Below are positions 16,924 through 25,611 of a stretch of DNA of 64,000 nt, piece after piece (positions within the stretch are counted from its first letter, which is position 1; each line of letters begins with the position of its first letter). Under the pieces are notes generated by a model that was given only the letters and a program-made list of their open reading frames with translations, did not search any database and was not told where the DNA came from. The DNA is taken from NCBI GenBank assembly GCA_963601915.1, contig CAVCGL010000001.1, positions 124,001 through 188,000 on the forward strand, written 5' to 3'. Made by a program: the position numbers and the translations under genes. Source of the DNA: Butyricicoccus_A sp963601915 (GTDB lineage Bacteria > Bacillota > Clostridia > Oscillospirales > Butyricicoccaceae).

Positions 16924-17940
16924 ATGAAACGTACACTTTGGAAACGAATCCTCGGCATTCTTTTAGCAGGTGTGATGAGTATGCTGGTCGCAGGATGTGC
17001 GAGCAGCTCACAGAGTGCCTCTTCTGAGCAGGCAGTAAATACAACGTTGAGAATCGGCGCGCAGCCGTATCCGCTGTACATTCCGGTATATGTTGCAAAA
17101 GAACTGGGATATTTGGATGAGGAACTGCAGGCGGTTGGCGCTTCTTATGAATGGGATGAATTTCAGTCGGGACCATTGGTAAATGAAGCGGCGGCAGCCG
17201 GAGAAATTGATATGGGATTCATGGCAGATCTTCCGGCTATCATTGCAAAATCTTCCGGTCAGGACATTGAAGTTGTTTCCAATGTTGCCTATGGAGAAAA
17301 GGGTTTGGCAGTTTTGGTTTCTCCCAATTCTAATATATCCAGCGTTGCTGATTTGAAGGGCAAAAAAGTTGCTTATGCGGCAGGATCCTATGCACAGCAT
17401 CTCCTGGCACTGCTGTTAAGCAAGGAAGGTCTTTCCTTAGACGATGTACAGTCTGTCAATTTGGGAGCAGGAGATTCTCCGGCGGCTCTGGAATCCGGAG
17501 AAGTGGATGCCATTGTGATTTGGGAACAGTATATTTCTCAGCTGACCAGCGAGGGAAAAGCAAAGGTTTTGGCTGACGGCACAGGCGTCAAGCGCGGCAA
17601 CATGGTGACTTATTTTACCACAGACTATGCAGAGCAGCATCCGGATGTAGTCAAAGCGTATATCAAAGCACTGAATCGTGCAGATGAACAGCTGAAAAAA
17701 GATCCAGACGGATGCGCAAAAGCAATTGCTTCCGATTTCGGCATTGATGAGACTTTGATGAAACAGATCATCGGAAACTTTACCTATTTGACAGCACTGA
17801 CACCGGATGACATTGCAGAGATTACGGCGGTGAAGGACTTCTCGCTGCAATCCGGCATCATTCAGAGTGATGTTGACATGAACAGCTTTATCAACACGAC
17901 ATATGTAGATGAGGTCAATCAGACCAATGGAAACGGGTGA
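16924..17940 (+). CDS. ABC transporter substrate-binding lipoprotein, TauA/SsuA family (set 1)
   Basis: 338 residues from ATG 16924, chosen because AAGGAG lies nine bases upstream and the protein then starts with a lipoprotein signal (TLWKRILGILLAGVMSML), lipidated at Cys25 in LVAGC. An ATG at 16873 also has a GGAGG and would add 17 residues. The mature part (LRIGAQPYPLYIPVYVAKELGYLDEE, then DLKGKKVAYAAGSYAQHLL) is the NMT1/SsuA fold that captures taurine, alkanesulfonates and similar ligands. First gene of the 14-kb taurine cluster, directly abutting the permease gene. Confidence 0.85.
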   Translation: MKRTLWKRILGILLAGVMSMLVAGCASSSQSASSEQAVNTTLRIGAQPYPLYIPVYVAKELGYLDEELQAVGASYEWDEFQSGPLVNEAAAAGEIDMGFMADLPAIIAKSSGQDIEVVSNVAYGEKGLAVLVSPNSNISSVADLKGKKVAYAAGSYAQHLLALLLSKEGLSLDDVQSVNLGAGDSPAALESGEVDAIVIWEQYISQLTSEGKAKVLADGTGVKRGNMVTYFTTDYAEQHPDVVKAYIKALNRADEQLKKDPDGCAKAIASDFGIDETLMKQIIGNFTYLTALTPDDIAEITAVKDFSLQSGIIQSDVDMNSFINTTYVDEVNQTNGNG

Positions 17941-18717
17941 ATGAACATGGTATCAAAACGAGAAACCAAACGAGACGTTGGATATTGGATTTTATATTGC
18001 GCGCTGCCGGTTGCTCTTGTTGTGATTTGGCAGGCCGCATCTTCGGCGGGAATCATTGCATCGTATGCGATGCCGTCGCCGCTGAAAATTATACAGACGA
18101 CGATACAATACATAGAAAATGGCGAGCTTGGCAGCAGCATTCTTGTCAGCTTGATTCGTGTTCTGGAAGGCTTTGCGTTAGCACTGGTGTTGGCATCGGC
18201 ACTGGGTGTGCTGGTTGCGATCTTTCCAAAAGTGGAAACAATGACAGATCTGGTATTGCAGATTATTCGTCCGATTCCGCCGATTGCATGGATTCCTTTG
18301 GCGATTCTGTGGTTTGGCATTGGTCAGAGCTCAAAAGTCTTTATTATTTTCTTGGGAGCTTTTTTTCCGATTTTCGTCAATACCGTAGACGGTATTCAAA
18401 ACATTGACGGTAAATATTTCGAACTGGCGCAGGTATATGAGGTGCCGAAGAAGGAGTTGATTCGCAAAATCATGATTCCCGGTGCGCTGCCGTCTATCAT
18501 GACCGGCATTCGGCTTGGCTTGGGAAATGCTTGGGTTTGCGTCGTAGCGGCAGAAATGATTGGCGCGGTCAGCGGTGTAGGATTTATGCTTTCTAATGGC
18601 AGAAGTCTTTCCAGACCGGATATTGTCATTCTGGGAATGCTTCTCGTGGGTATTTTGGGAAAGATCATGGATGATGTGCTGCGCAAGCTGCGAGAAAAGA
18701 TCATCACTTGGAATTAA
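17941..18717 (+). CDS. ABC transporter permease, TauC/SsuC family (set 1)
   Basis: 258-residue inner-membrane permease with about six hydrophobic helices. The BPD_transp_1 coupling region with its EAA-type motif is visible (FELAQVYEVPKKELIRKIMIPGALPSIMTGIRLG). LIRVLEGFALALVLASALGVL and IIRPIPPIAWIPLAILWFG are typical of the TauC/SsuC group. Its ATG follows the TGA of the binding protein with no gap, so translation is probably coupled. Forms importer set 1 with the neighbours. Confidence 0.88.
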   Translation: MNMVSKRETKRDVGYWILYCALPVALVVIWQAASSAGIIASYAMPSPLKIIQTTIQYIENGELGSSILVSLIRVLEGFALALVLASALGVLVAIFPKVETMTDLVLQIIRPIPPIAWIPLAILWFGIGQSSKVFIIFLGAFFPIFVNTVDGIQNIDGKYFELAQVYEVPKKELIRKIMIPGALPSIMTGIRLGLGNAWVCVVAAEMIGAVSGVGFMLSNGRSLSRPDIVILGMLLVGILGKIMDDVLRKLREKIITWN

Positions 18718-18730
18718 GCGAGGCAAAATC

Positions 18731-19501
18731 ATGAAAGAACCGATTGTTTCGATTAAACAGTTGACGAAAACATTTCAAACAAAAGAAAATACCGTGACTG
18801 CACTGGAGCAGGTGGATTTATCTGTTGAAGAAGGCGATTTTGTTTCCATTATCGGCGGCAGCGGATGCGGAAAGAGTACCTTGCTGCGCATTATCGGCGG
18901 ATTGGAAACAGCGTATCAAGGCGAGGTTTTGGTAGAAGGAAAAACAGTCTCCGGTCCATCTCGCGAAAAAGGATTTATTTTTCAGGATCATCGGCTGCTT
19001 CCGTGGCTGACTGTCCGAGAAAACATTCGATTTAGCTTGCCGATGGAACAAAAAGCGGATGATGATTGGATTGAAGAAAATCTGAATCTTGTCGGGCTGA
19101 ACGGATTTGAAGACGCCTATCCGAGACAATTATCCGGCGGCATGGCACAGCGTGTCGCGATTGCCAGAGCACTGGCAAATAAACCAAAGCTACTACTTTT
19201 AGATGAACCGTTTGGCGCATTGGATGCCATTACCAAGGTTCATTTGCAAGAACAGCTGCTGAGGATTTGGAAGCAGGAACAAATCACGATGATTATTGTC
19301 ACACATGATATTGATGAAGCTGTGTATTTGGGCAATCGGGTTGTCGTGATGACACCGCACCCGGGACGTATCAAACGCGTGCAAACGGTTGATTTGGGAA
19401 CGCCGCGTCTGCGAACCGGCCCACAGTTTACACAGGTTCGGGACAAAATTTATCGTGATTTCTTTGAAGAGACCACACTCCCGTTTGTATATACGATTTA
19501 A
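18731..19501 (+). CDS. ABC transporter ATPase, TauB/SsuB family (set 1)
   Basis: 256 residues from ATG 18731; the reading frame is open further upstream inside the permease gene but the ABC domain starts here. Walker A GGSGCGKST (residues 42-50), Q-loop FIFQDHRLLPWLTVREN, signature LSGGMAQRVAIARAL, Walker B LLLLDEPFGALD and switch His in IIVTHDIDEAV are all intact. Energises the set 1 importer for taurine or a related sulfonate. Fourteen bases after the permease, 21 before islA. Confidence 0.9.
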   Translation: MKEPIVSIKQLTKTFQTKENTVTALEQVDLSVEEGDFVSIIGGSGCGKSTLLRIIGGLETAYQGEVLVEGKTVSGPSREKGFIFQDHRLLPWLTVRENIRFSLPMEQKADDDWIEENLNLVGLNGFEDAYPRQLSGGMAQRVAIARALANKPKLLLLDEPFGALDAITKVHLQEQLLRIWKQEQITMIIVTHDIDEAVYLGNRVVVMTPHPGRIKRVQTVDLGTPRLRTGPQFTQVRDKIYRDFFEETTLPFVYTI

Positions 19502-19522
19502 AAACAGAAAGAGGAATATGAC

Positions 19523-22006
19523 ATGAGTGAATTAAAGATTTTATCTCCGCAGGAACAGCGGATAGCCTATGAGATTGACCATAAGACACGCAAATTTATT
19601 CATCCGAACAGAGCGGCTGCTATTTTACAGACCATTCGCGAGCAAAAGCCGCAGATTGATGTAGAGCGCGGATTGTACTTTACGGAATCTTTTCGAGAGA
19701 CAGAGGGCGAACCGCTGATTCTGCGCTGGGCAAAAGCATTGTATCATTACGCAGAGAAAGCAACGATTTATATTGATGACAATCAGCTTTTGGTCGGACG
19801 ATGCGGCAAGCAGGGACGCTACGGTATCCTGTATCCGGAGCTTGACGGAAATATTTTTCGAGAGGCAATCAAAAAGCTGCCGACACGAGAAAATTCTCCG
19901 TTTGATATTTCGGAAGAAGATGCCCGCATTGTGGCAGAGCAGATTGCTCCGTATTGGGAACGCAAAACATTCCATGAGGATTTTGCCAAAGCGCTGCCTT
20001 CGGAAACCACAAAGCTGACATACAATCCGGGAAAAGAACTGACCTCGCGGTATATTGTCAATGAAACCGCTTCGTTCCGTTCCTCGATCCAGTGGGTTCA
20101 TGACTACGAAATTGTGATGCAGAAGGGATTTCGCGGGATTCGCGCGGAGATGAAAGAAAAACTCGATCAGCTTGACCCATATAGCCCGATTGACAATACA
20201 GAGAAGAAGCCGTTTTTGGAAGCAATCATTCTGACTTGTGATGCCATTGTCCTGTGGGCGCATCGACATGCGGAAAAAGCAGCGCAGTTGGCAAGAGAAG
20301 AACGCAACGAAGTCAGAAAGAAAGAGCTGGAAGAAATTGCAGAAATCTGTGACTATGTACCGGAGAATCCGCCGAGAACGTTCCGAGAGGCAATGCAGGC
20401 ACAGTGGTTTACACAGATGTTTTCCCGTGTAGAACAGAAAACCGGTACCATCATTTCCAATGGACGCATGGATCAATATCTCTATCCATTTTACAAGAAG
20501 GATAGAGAAGCAGGCATCATTACAGATGATGAAGTACAGGAACTGTTTGAATGCATGTGGGTTGGCATGGCGCAGTTCATCGACTTGTATCTGTCTGATA
20601 CTGGCGGCGCATTCAATGAAGGTTATGCACATTGGGAAGCCGTGACCATTGGCGGTCAGACAAAGGAGGGATTGGATGCGACCAATGAGCTGAGCTACAT
20701 TTTGCTCAAGTCGAAGCGAGAATTTCCGTTGAATTACCCAGACTTGGCAGCGCGCATTCATACCAGAAGCCCAAAACGATTCTTATATGAGGTTGCGGAA
20801 ACCATTAAGGCGGGCGAAGGCTTCCCGAAGCTGCTCAACGATGAGGATATTATTCCGTTGCTGCTGTCGAAGGGCGCAAACTTTGAAGAAGCATATGACT
20901 ACAGCGTTTCCGGATGCGCAGAGTGCCGGATGCCAAATCGAGATACCTATACCAGCCCGAATGCATATATCAATTTCGCTGCTGCGCTGGAAATGGTTAT
21001 TTATAACGGCAGAATGAAAAAATATGGAAAAGAACTGCTTGGACTGGAAACTGGTCGGTTTGAAGATTTTCAGACATTTGATGAAGTCTTGCAGGCATTC
21101 TTGAAGCAGCAGAGAGAATTTATCAAACATGCATTTATTCAGCAGCATGAGATTATTCGTCTCCGCGGTCAGCATTTTGCCAGCCCGCTGGGATCTGCGC
21201 TGCACAAGCTGTGCCGAGAGACCAATACAGACCTGCATCAGCCGAAAATCGAAGGCGGCATTGATCTTGGCTATTTTGAATACATGGGATTTGCAACGGT
21301 CATTGACTCATTGGCAGCCATCAAGAAAGTTGTTTTTGAAGATCATCGCATCACATTGGCACAATTGAAGGAAGCTCTGGAACATAACTTTGAAGGCTAT
21401 GAAGCCATTCGGAAGCTGCTGCTTCATGCACCGAGCTATGGCAATGATACGCCGTATACCGATGAGATTGGTAAGCTGTTGGACAAAGAAGCACAGGAAT
21501 TTACCCGTAAATACGGCAATGAACTGGGCGTGCATCTGGATCTTCGACTGGTGCCATTTACATCTCATGTGCCATTTGGAAAGGTTGTCAGTGCGACACC
21601 GAATGGACGATATGCATTTACGCCGCTGTCTGACGGCTCGAGCGCATCCCAGGGTGCAGATGTGAACGGACCGACGGCAGTGCTGCTGTCCAACTATGCG
21701 ACAAAGAATTATAACTATCGAGAACACGCAGGACGATTGATTAACGTCAAGCTGAGTCCGGCGTGCGTCAGAGGAGAAGAGGGCACAGAAAAACTGGTAC
21801 AGTTTATCAAAGCTTGGCGTGATTTGAAGCTGTGGCACATCCAGTTTAATGTACTCAATACAGATACGCTGCGGGAAGCACAGAAGCATCCGGAAAATTA
21901 TCGCAATCTGTTGGTGCGCATTGCAGGTTACAGTGCATACTTTACAGAATTGACGAAGGATTTGCAGGATGACATCATTTCTCGTACAGAACATGAAGTG
22001 ATTTGA
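19523..22006 (+). CDS. islA: Isethionate sulfite-lyase, glycyl radical enzyme
   Basis: 827-residue pyruvate-formate-lyase-like glycyl radical enzyme that splits isethionate into acetaldehyde and sulfite. The radical glycine is Gly802 in RIAGYSAYF; the thiyl-radical cysteine and partner acid are Cys465 and Glu467 in SVSGCAECRMPNRD. From memory of the Bilophila wadsworthia enzyme, its key residues are Arg189, Gln193, Trp374, Cys468, Glu470, Arg678 and Gly805. Here Arg186, Gln190, Trp371, Cys465, Glu467, Arg675 and Gly802 stand at a constant offset of -3, strong support for this subtype rather than choline, diol or propanesulfonate lyases. The activase follows one base after the stop; tpa and sarD downstream make its substrate. 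Oxygen-sensitive, strictly anaerobic function. Confidence 0.92.
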   Translation: MSELKILSPQEQRIAYEIDHKTRKFIHPNRAAAILQTIREQKPQIDVERGLYFTESFRETEGEPLILRWAKALYHYAEKATIYIDDNQLLVGRCGKQGRYGILYPELDGNIFREAIKKLPTRENSPFDISEEDARIVAEQIAPYWERKTFHEDFAKALPSETTKLTYNPGKELTSRYIVNETASFRSSIQWVHDYEIVMQKGFRGIRAEMKEKLDQLDPYSPIDNTEKKPFLEAIILTCDAIVLWAHRHAEKAAQLAREERNEVRKKELEEIAEICDYVPENPPRTFREAMQAQWFTQMFSRVEQKTGTIISNGRMDQYLYPFYKKDREAGIITDDEVQELFECMWVGMAQFIDLYLSDTGGAFNEGYAHWEAVTIGGQTKEGLDATNELSYILLKSKREFPLNYPDLAARIHTRSPKRFLYEVAETIKAGEGFPKLLNDEDIIPLLLSKGANFEEAYDYSVSGCAECRMPNRDTYTSPNAYINFAAALEMVIYNGRMKKYGKELLGLETGRFEDFQTFDEVLQAFLKQQREFIKHAFIQQHEIIRLRGQHFASPLGSALHKLCRETNTDLHQPKIEGGIDLGYFEYMGFATVIDSLAAIKKVVFEDHRITLAQLKEALEHNFEGYEAIRKLLLHAPSYGNDTPYTDEIGKLLDKEAQEFTRKYGNELGVHLDLRLVPFTSHVPFGKVVSATPNGRYAFTPLSDGSSASQGADVNGPTAVLLSNYATKNYNYREHAGRLINVKLSPACVRGEEGTEKLVQFIKAWRDLKLWHIQFNVLNTDTLREAQKHPENYRNLLVRIAGYSAYFTELTKDLQDDIISRTEHEVI

Positions 22007-22007
22007 T

Positions 22008-22916
22008 ATGCAAACAGAAAAAGTTCCATATGTATTTAACATTCAACACTATTCTCTGCATGATGGGCCGGGAATTCGGACGATTGTCTTTTTAAAAGGA
22101 TGCCCGATGCGGTGCAAGTGGTGCTGCAATCCGGAATCGCAGCGGTATACACAGGAAATCTCGTATGTGCAAAACAAATGCATCGGAGAACAGGCGTGCG
22201 GCTTTTGCCGCAGCCTGTGTCCGGCGCAGGCCATCTCGTTTGATGAGACTGCCGCGATTGATTTTTTTCGGTGTAAACAGTGCATGAAATGTGCAGAAAC
22301 ATGTCCGGCACAGGCGATCAAAATCGAGGGCAGGCAATATACCGTTTCAGAACTCTTGGACATTGCGGAACGAGATGCTGTCTTTTACGGACACGGAAAT
22401 GGCGGTTTGACAGTCAGCGGCGGAGAGCCTTTGTCGCATCCGGAATTTTTAACCCAATTGCTTTGCGAGGCAAAACAGCGGCGCATGCATACAGCGATTG
22501 AGACCTGTGGACAAGCGGAATATGCATCTTTGCATCAAGCGGCAAAATATTTGGATTATGTCTTATACGACATCAAATCCATGAACACGCAAAAACACCT
22601 GCAATATACCGGATGGAACAATACACGAATCCTTTCTAATTTTGAAAAGCTGTGTGAAGAATATCCGAATTTGCCAAAAAAAGTGCGGACACCAATTATT
22701 CCGGGATTTAATGATACGGTTGAGGATGTTCAAGCGATTTTAGATTTTCTGAAGGATAAGCCAAATACGACCTATGAACCGTTGCCGTACCATAGCTTCG
22801 GCAGAGGAAAATATAAAGCGTTGGGGCGCCCGTATGAAATGGGAGATGCCGTCTTGGCAACGGATATTCGCGAAAAAGTTTTCGCACTAGCAGAACAATG
22901 GAAGAAAGGAATATAA
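22008..22916 (+). CDS. islB: Glycyl radical enzyme activase for islA (radical SAM)
   Basis: 302 residues. The radical SAM motif is CPMRCKWC (Cys32, Cys36, Cys39; CxxxCxxC), within the GRE-activase opening YSLHDGPGIRTIVFLKGC. A ferredoxin-like insert with two further cysteine sets (CIGEQACGFCRSLC and CKQCMKCAETC) would bind additional 4Fe-4S clusters. GGGEP-type SAM contact appears as VSGGEPLSHPEF. It abstracts the hydrogen from Gly802 of IslA to install the radical. Its start lies one base after the islA stop, indicating tight coupling. Confidence 0.92.
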   Translation: MQTEKVPYVFNIQHYSLHDGPGIRTIVFLKGCPMRCKWCCNPESQRYTQEISYVQNKCIGEQACGFCRSLCPAQAISFDETAAIDFFRCKQCMKCAETCPAQAIKIEGRQYTVSELLDIAERDAVFYGHGNGGLTVSGGEPLSHPEFLTQLLCEAKQRRMHTAIETCGQAEYASLHQAAKYLDYVLYDIKSMNTQKHLQYTGWNNTRILSNFEKLCEEYPNLPKKVRTPIIPGFNDTVEDVQAILDFLKDKPNTTYEPLPYHSFGRGKYKALGRPYEMGDAVLATDIREKVFALAEQWKKGI

Positions 22917-22940
22917 CATAAAAGAGGTTTGTTACACAAA

Positions 22941-23723
22941 ATGAAAAGGAAACAATGGAAAACAACAGAACGTTTGATTACGGTTGGCGTTGTCGCAGCG
23001 GTTTTTCTCGCATGGTATGGCGTGACACAGTTCGGCATTGTATCAGCAGTTATGGTACCAACGCCGAAGGCCGTGTGGACAGCGTTCCTTGATATTTTAC
23101 AAAATGGATATAAAGGATATACGCTTTGGCAGCATTTGGCGGCAAGTATGCAGCGCTTGGCAATTGCCTTTGTTTTGGTACTTGTGACAGCGATTCCGCT
23201 GGGATTGCTCAGTGGATATAGTTCCAAAGTGCGGGCATTTTTTGAGCCGATTGTAGAGTTTTATCGTCCGCTGCCGCCATTAGCGTATTATACGATTTTA
23301 GTATTATGGATGGGTATTGGCAATGCGTCTAAAATTGCATTACTCTTTTTAGCAGGATTTGCACCGGTATATATTGCTTGTGTTTCCGGCGTGATTCGGA
23401 TTCGAGAAGATTATATCAATGGAGCAAAGACATTGGACGCGAGCAACAGACAGATTTTTTTCTATGTGGTATTTCCGGCAGCGCTCAGTGATATTTTTAC
23501 CGGTGTCAGAACAGCACTTGGTGTGGAATATACGACGTTAGTTGCGGCGGAAATGGTCGCTGCGGTGTCCGGCATTGGATGGCTTGTGTTGGACGCAAGC
23601 AATTATCTGCGCAGTGATATTATTTTCTTTGGCGTTATTTTAATGGGCATCACAGGTATCTTGCTCGATCAAATCATTCGATTTGCTGAGAGAACCATCG
23701 TACATTGGAAGGGGAAATCATAA
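22941..23723 (+). CDS. ABC transporter permease, TauC/SsuC family (set 2)
   Basis: 260 residues from ATG 22941 (AAAGAGG upstream). Six predicted membrane helices; RPLPPLAYYTILVLWMGIGNASK and the EAA-type loop INGAKTLDASNRQIFFYVVFPAALSDIFTG identify a TauC-type permease. It is clearly divergent from the set 1 permease, so the two importers are not a recent duplication. Gene order in set 2 is permease, binding protein, ATPase, unlike set 1. Confidence 0.88.
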   Translation: MKRKQWKTTERLITVGVVAAVFLAWYGVTQFGIVSAVMVPTPKAVWTAFLDILQNGYKGYTLWQHLAASMQRLAIAFVLVLVTAIPLGLLSGYSSKVRAFFEPIVEFYRPLPPLAYYTILVLWMGIGNASKIALLFLAGFAPVYIACVSGVIRIREDYINGAKTLDASNRQIFFYVVFPAALSDIFTGVRTALGVEYTTLVAAEMVAAVSGIGWLVLDASNYLRSDIIFFGVILMGITGILLDQIIRFAERTIVHWKGKS

Positions 23724-23724
23724 C

Positions 23725-24759
23725 ATGAAGAAGAAATGGAGACTATTGGGATTCACATTGGCTGCTGCGATTCTTGCGGGAAGTTTATCCGGCTGCGCCG
23801 GAGAGAAAAATGCCAGCGGAAGCAGTTCAGAAAATCAGACACAGACGATCAATATCGGAACCATGGATTTGGTCAATGGCGATCTGATTGCACGCAAAGA
23901 AAAGATTTATGAAGATACGTTGGGCGTCAACGTCAATATCGTCAAGTTTAGTTCCGGTAAAGATGTCAATACAGCACTGGCTTCCGGCAGTATTGATGTC
24001 AGCGAGTTGGGAACCTCGCCAACAGCGCTCGGCATTGCATCTGGATTGCAGTACACCGTCATTGGAATCGGAGATATTATTGGTTCGGCGGAATCCTTGG
24101 TCGTGAAAAAAGATTCTGGCATTCAGTCGATAAATGATCTCAAAGGAAAAAAGATTGCAACGCCGTTTGCATCGACGGCACATTATAGCCTGCTCAATGC
24201 GCTGAGCTTATCGGGCGTGAATGCGTCGGATGTCAACCTCTTGGATATGGAGGCAGATGACATTTGGGCGGCATGGCAGCGCGGAGATATTGACGGTGCA
24301 TATATCTGGTATCCGGTACAGGACGAACTGTTGAAGGATGGAGGCGTAGTCATCACGGGAAGTGATAAGCTGGCACAGCAAGGCATTGTGACAGGAGATT
24401 TGCTCGTGGCACGCAATGATTTTGCAAAAGACCATCCGGAATTGGTTACCAAGTTTTTGCAGGCGCTATTAAAGGCAAATGACATCTATTTTAATCAGCC
24501 GGAAACAGCGTATGCTGATATTGCATCGGTTTTGGGAATCTCACAGGAGGATGCAAAGAGTCAAGCCGCGCAGTTCACATGGCTAAATGCAGACCAGCAA
24601 TTATCGAAGGAATATTTGGGAAGTGATATGGCGAAAACACTGAAGGATACAGCTGATTTTCTGGTAGAACAGAAGAGCATTTCAAGCGCACCAGATCTTC
24701 AGACATTCCAAAATGCTATTGATACTTCGTACTTAGAAAAGGCGGCACATCATGAATAA
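23725..24759 (+). CDS. ABC transporter substrate-binding lipoprotein, TauA family (set 2)
   Basis: 344 residues from ATG 23725 (GGAAGGGG upstream). Lipoprotein signal KKKWRLLGFTLAAAILAGSLSGC with lipidation at Cys24. The mature part INIGTMDLVNGDLIARKEKIYEDTLG, then GSIDVSELGTSPTALGIASGL, matches taurine-binding TauA proteins more closely than the set 1 binder does, in my reading. C-terminal residues overlap the ATPase start by eight bases. Likely the main taurine receptor of the cluster. Confidence 0.87.
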   Translation: MKKKWRLLGFTLAAAILAGSLSGCAGEKNASGSSSENQTQTINIGTMDLVNGDLIARKEKIYEDTLGVNVNIVKFSSGKDVNTALASGSIDVSELGTSPTALGIASGLQYTVIGIGDIIGSAESLVVKKDSGIQSINDLKGKKIATPFASTAHYSLLNALSLSGVNASDVNLLDMEADDIWAAWQRGDIDGAYIWYPVQDELLKDGGVVITGSDKLAQQGIVTGDLLVARNDFAKDHPELVTKFLQALLKANDIYFNQPETAYADIASVLGISQEDAKSQAAQFTWLNADQQLSKEYLGSDMAKTLKDTADFLVEQKSISSAPDLQTFQNAIDTSYLEKAAHHE

Positions 24760-25597
24760 AAAACAATATCCAATACCGTATGAGACGACAAATGAATTGG
24801 TATCTGTGGAAAATATTCATGTTCAGGAAGGAAAAGAGCAGATTGCGATTCACGGCGTAGACTTACAGTATGAAGGCAAGAGCGGACCGGTTCAGGCATT
24901 GCAAAATATTACATTTAATATTTTTCGCGGAGAATTTGTATGCGTGCTTGGCCCGTCTGGATGCGGAAAAAGTACCCTTTTAAAAATCATTGCGGGATTT
25001 ATTCCGCCGACTGCGGGCTCTATTCGACTAGATGGGGAGGAAATCAAAGGAACGGATTGGCATCGAGGTGTTGTATTCCAAAATCCACCGTTATACGATT
25101 GGTTTTCTGTTCGAGATAATGTTGCGTTTGGCCCCAAAATGCGTGGTTTACCAAAGAAGGAATACACACAATTGGCGGATGAATATCTGAAAAAAGTGGG
25201 CTTGTCTGAATTTGCAGACAAAAAGATCTATGAGTTGTCCGGCGGCATGAAACAGCGTGTATCTATTGCGCGTGCCTTGGTCAATAATCCGGAAATTCTT
25301 TTGATGGATGAGCCATTTGGCGCATTGGATGCACTGACACGGGAAACCGTGCAGGATCTGACACGAAATATTTGGTGGGAAAGTGGCAAGACGATTTTCT
25401 TTATCACACATGATGTAGAAGAGGCATTGCTGCTGGGCTCTCGTGTGATTGTGTTAAGCAAGCATCCGGGACGTGTCATTGCAGATATTCCGCTTTCCTT
25501 TTCCCGCCAGATCGCAGAAGGGGCGGGCACAGAGATTAAATTTACACAGGAATTTTATACATATCGGGAGAAACTGCTTCGATTGATTCACAGATGA
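24752..25597 (+). CDS. ABC transporter ATPase, TauB family (set 2)
   Basis: 281 residues. Walker A GPSGCGKST (about 67-75), Q-loop VVFQNPPLYDWFSVRDN, signature LSGGMKQRVSIARAL, Walker B EILLMDEPFGALD, switch His in FFITHDVEEAL. The N-terminus is about 20 residues longer than usual before the ABC domain. Starts inside the last codons of the binding protein gene, and is followed 14 bases later by tpa. Confidence 0.9.
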   Translation: MNKKQYPIPYETTNELVSVENIHVQEGKEQIAIHGVDLQYEGKSGPVQALQNITFNIFRGEFVCVLGPSGCGKSTLLKIIAGFIPPTAGSIRLDGEEIKGTDWHRGVVFQNPPLYDWFSVRDNVAFGPKMRGLPKKEYTQLADEYLKKVGLSEFADKKIYELSGGMKQRVSIARALVNNPEILLMDEPFGALDALTRETVQDLTRNIWWESGKTIFFITHDVEEALLLGSRVIVLSKHPGRVIADIPLSFSRQIAEGAGTEIKFTQEFYTYREKLLRLIHR

Positions 25598-25611
25598 GAA
25601 GGAGAAGAAAA

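Noticed and set aside
19523..22006. Identity as pyruvate formate-lyase, choline TMA-lyase or diol dehydratase
   Set aside because: Active-site residues match isethionate sulfite-lyase at a constant offset, and tpa and sarD lie in the same operon.
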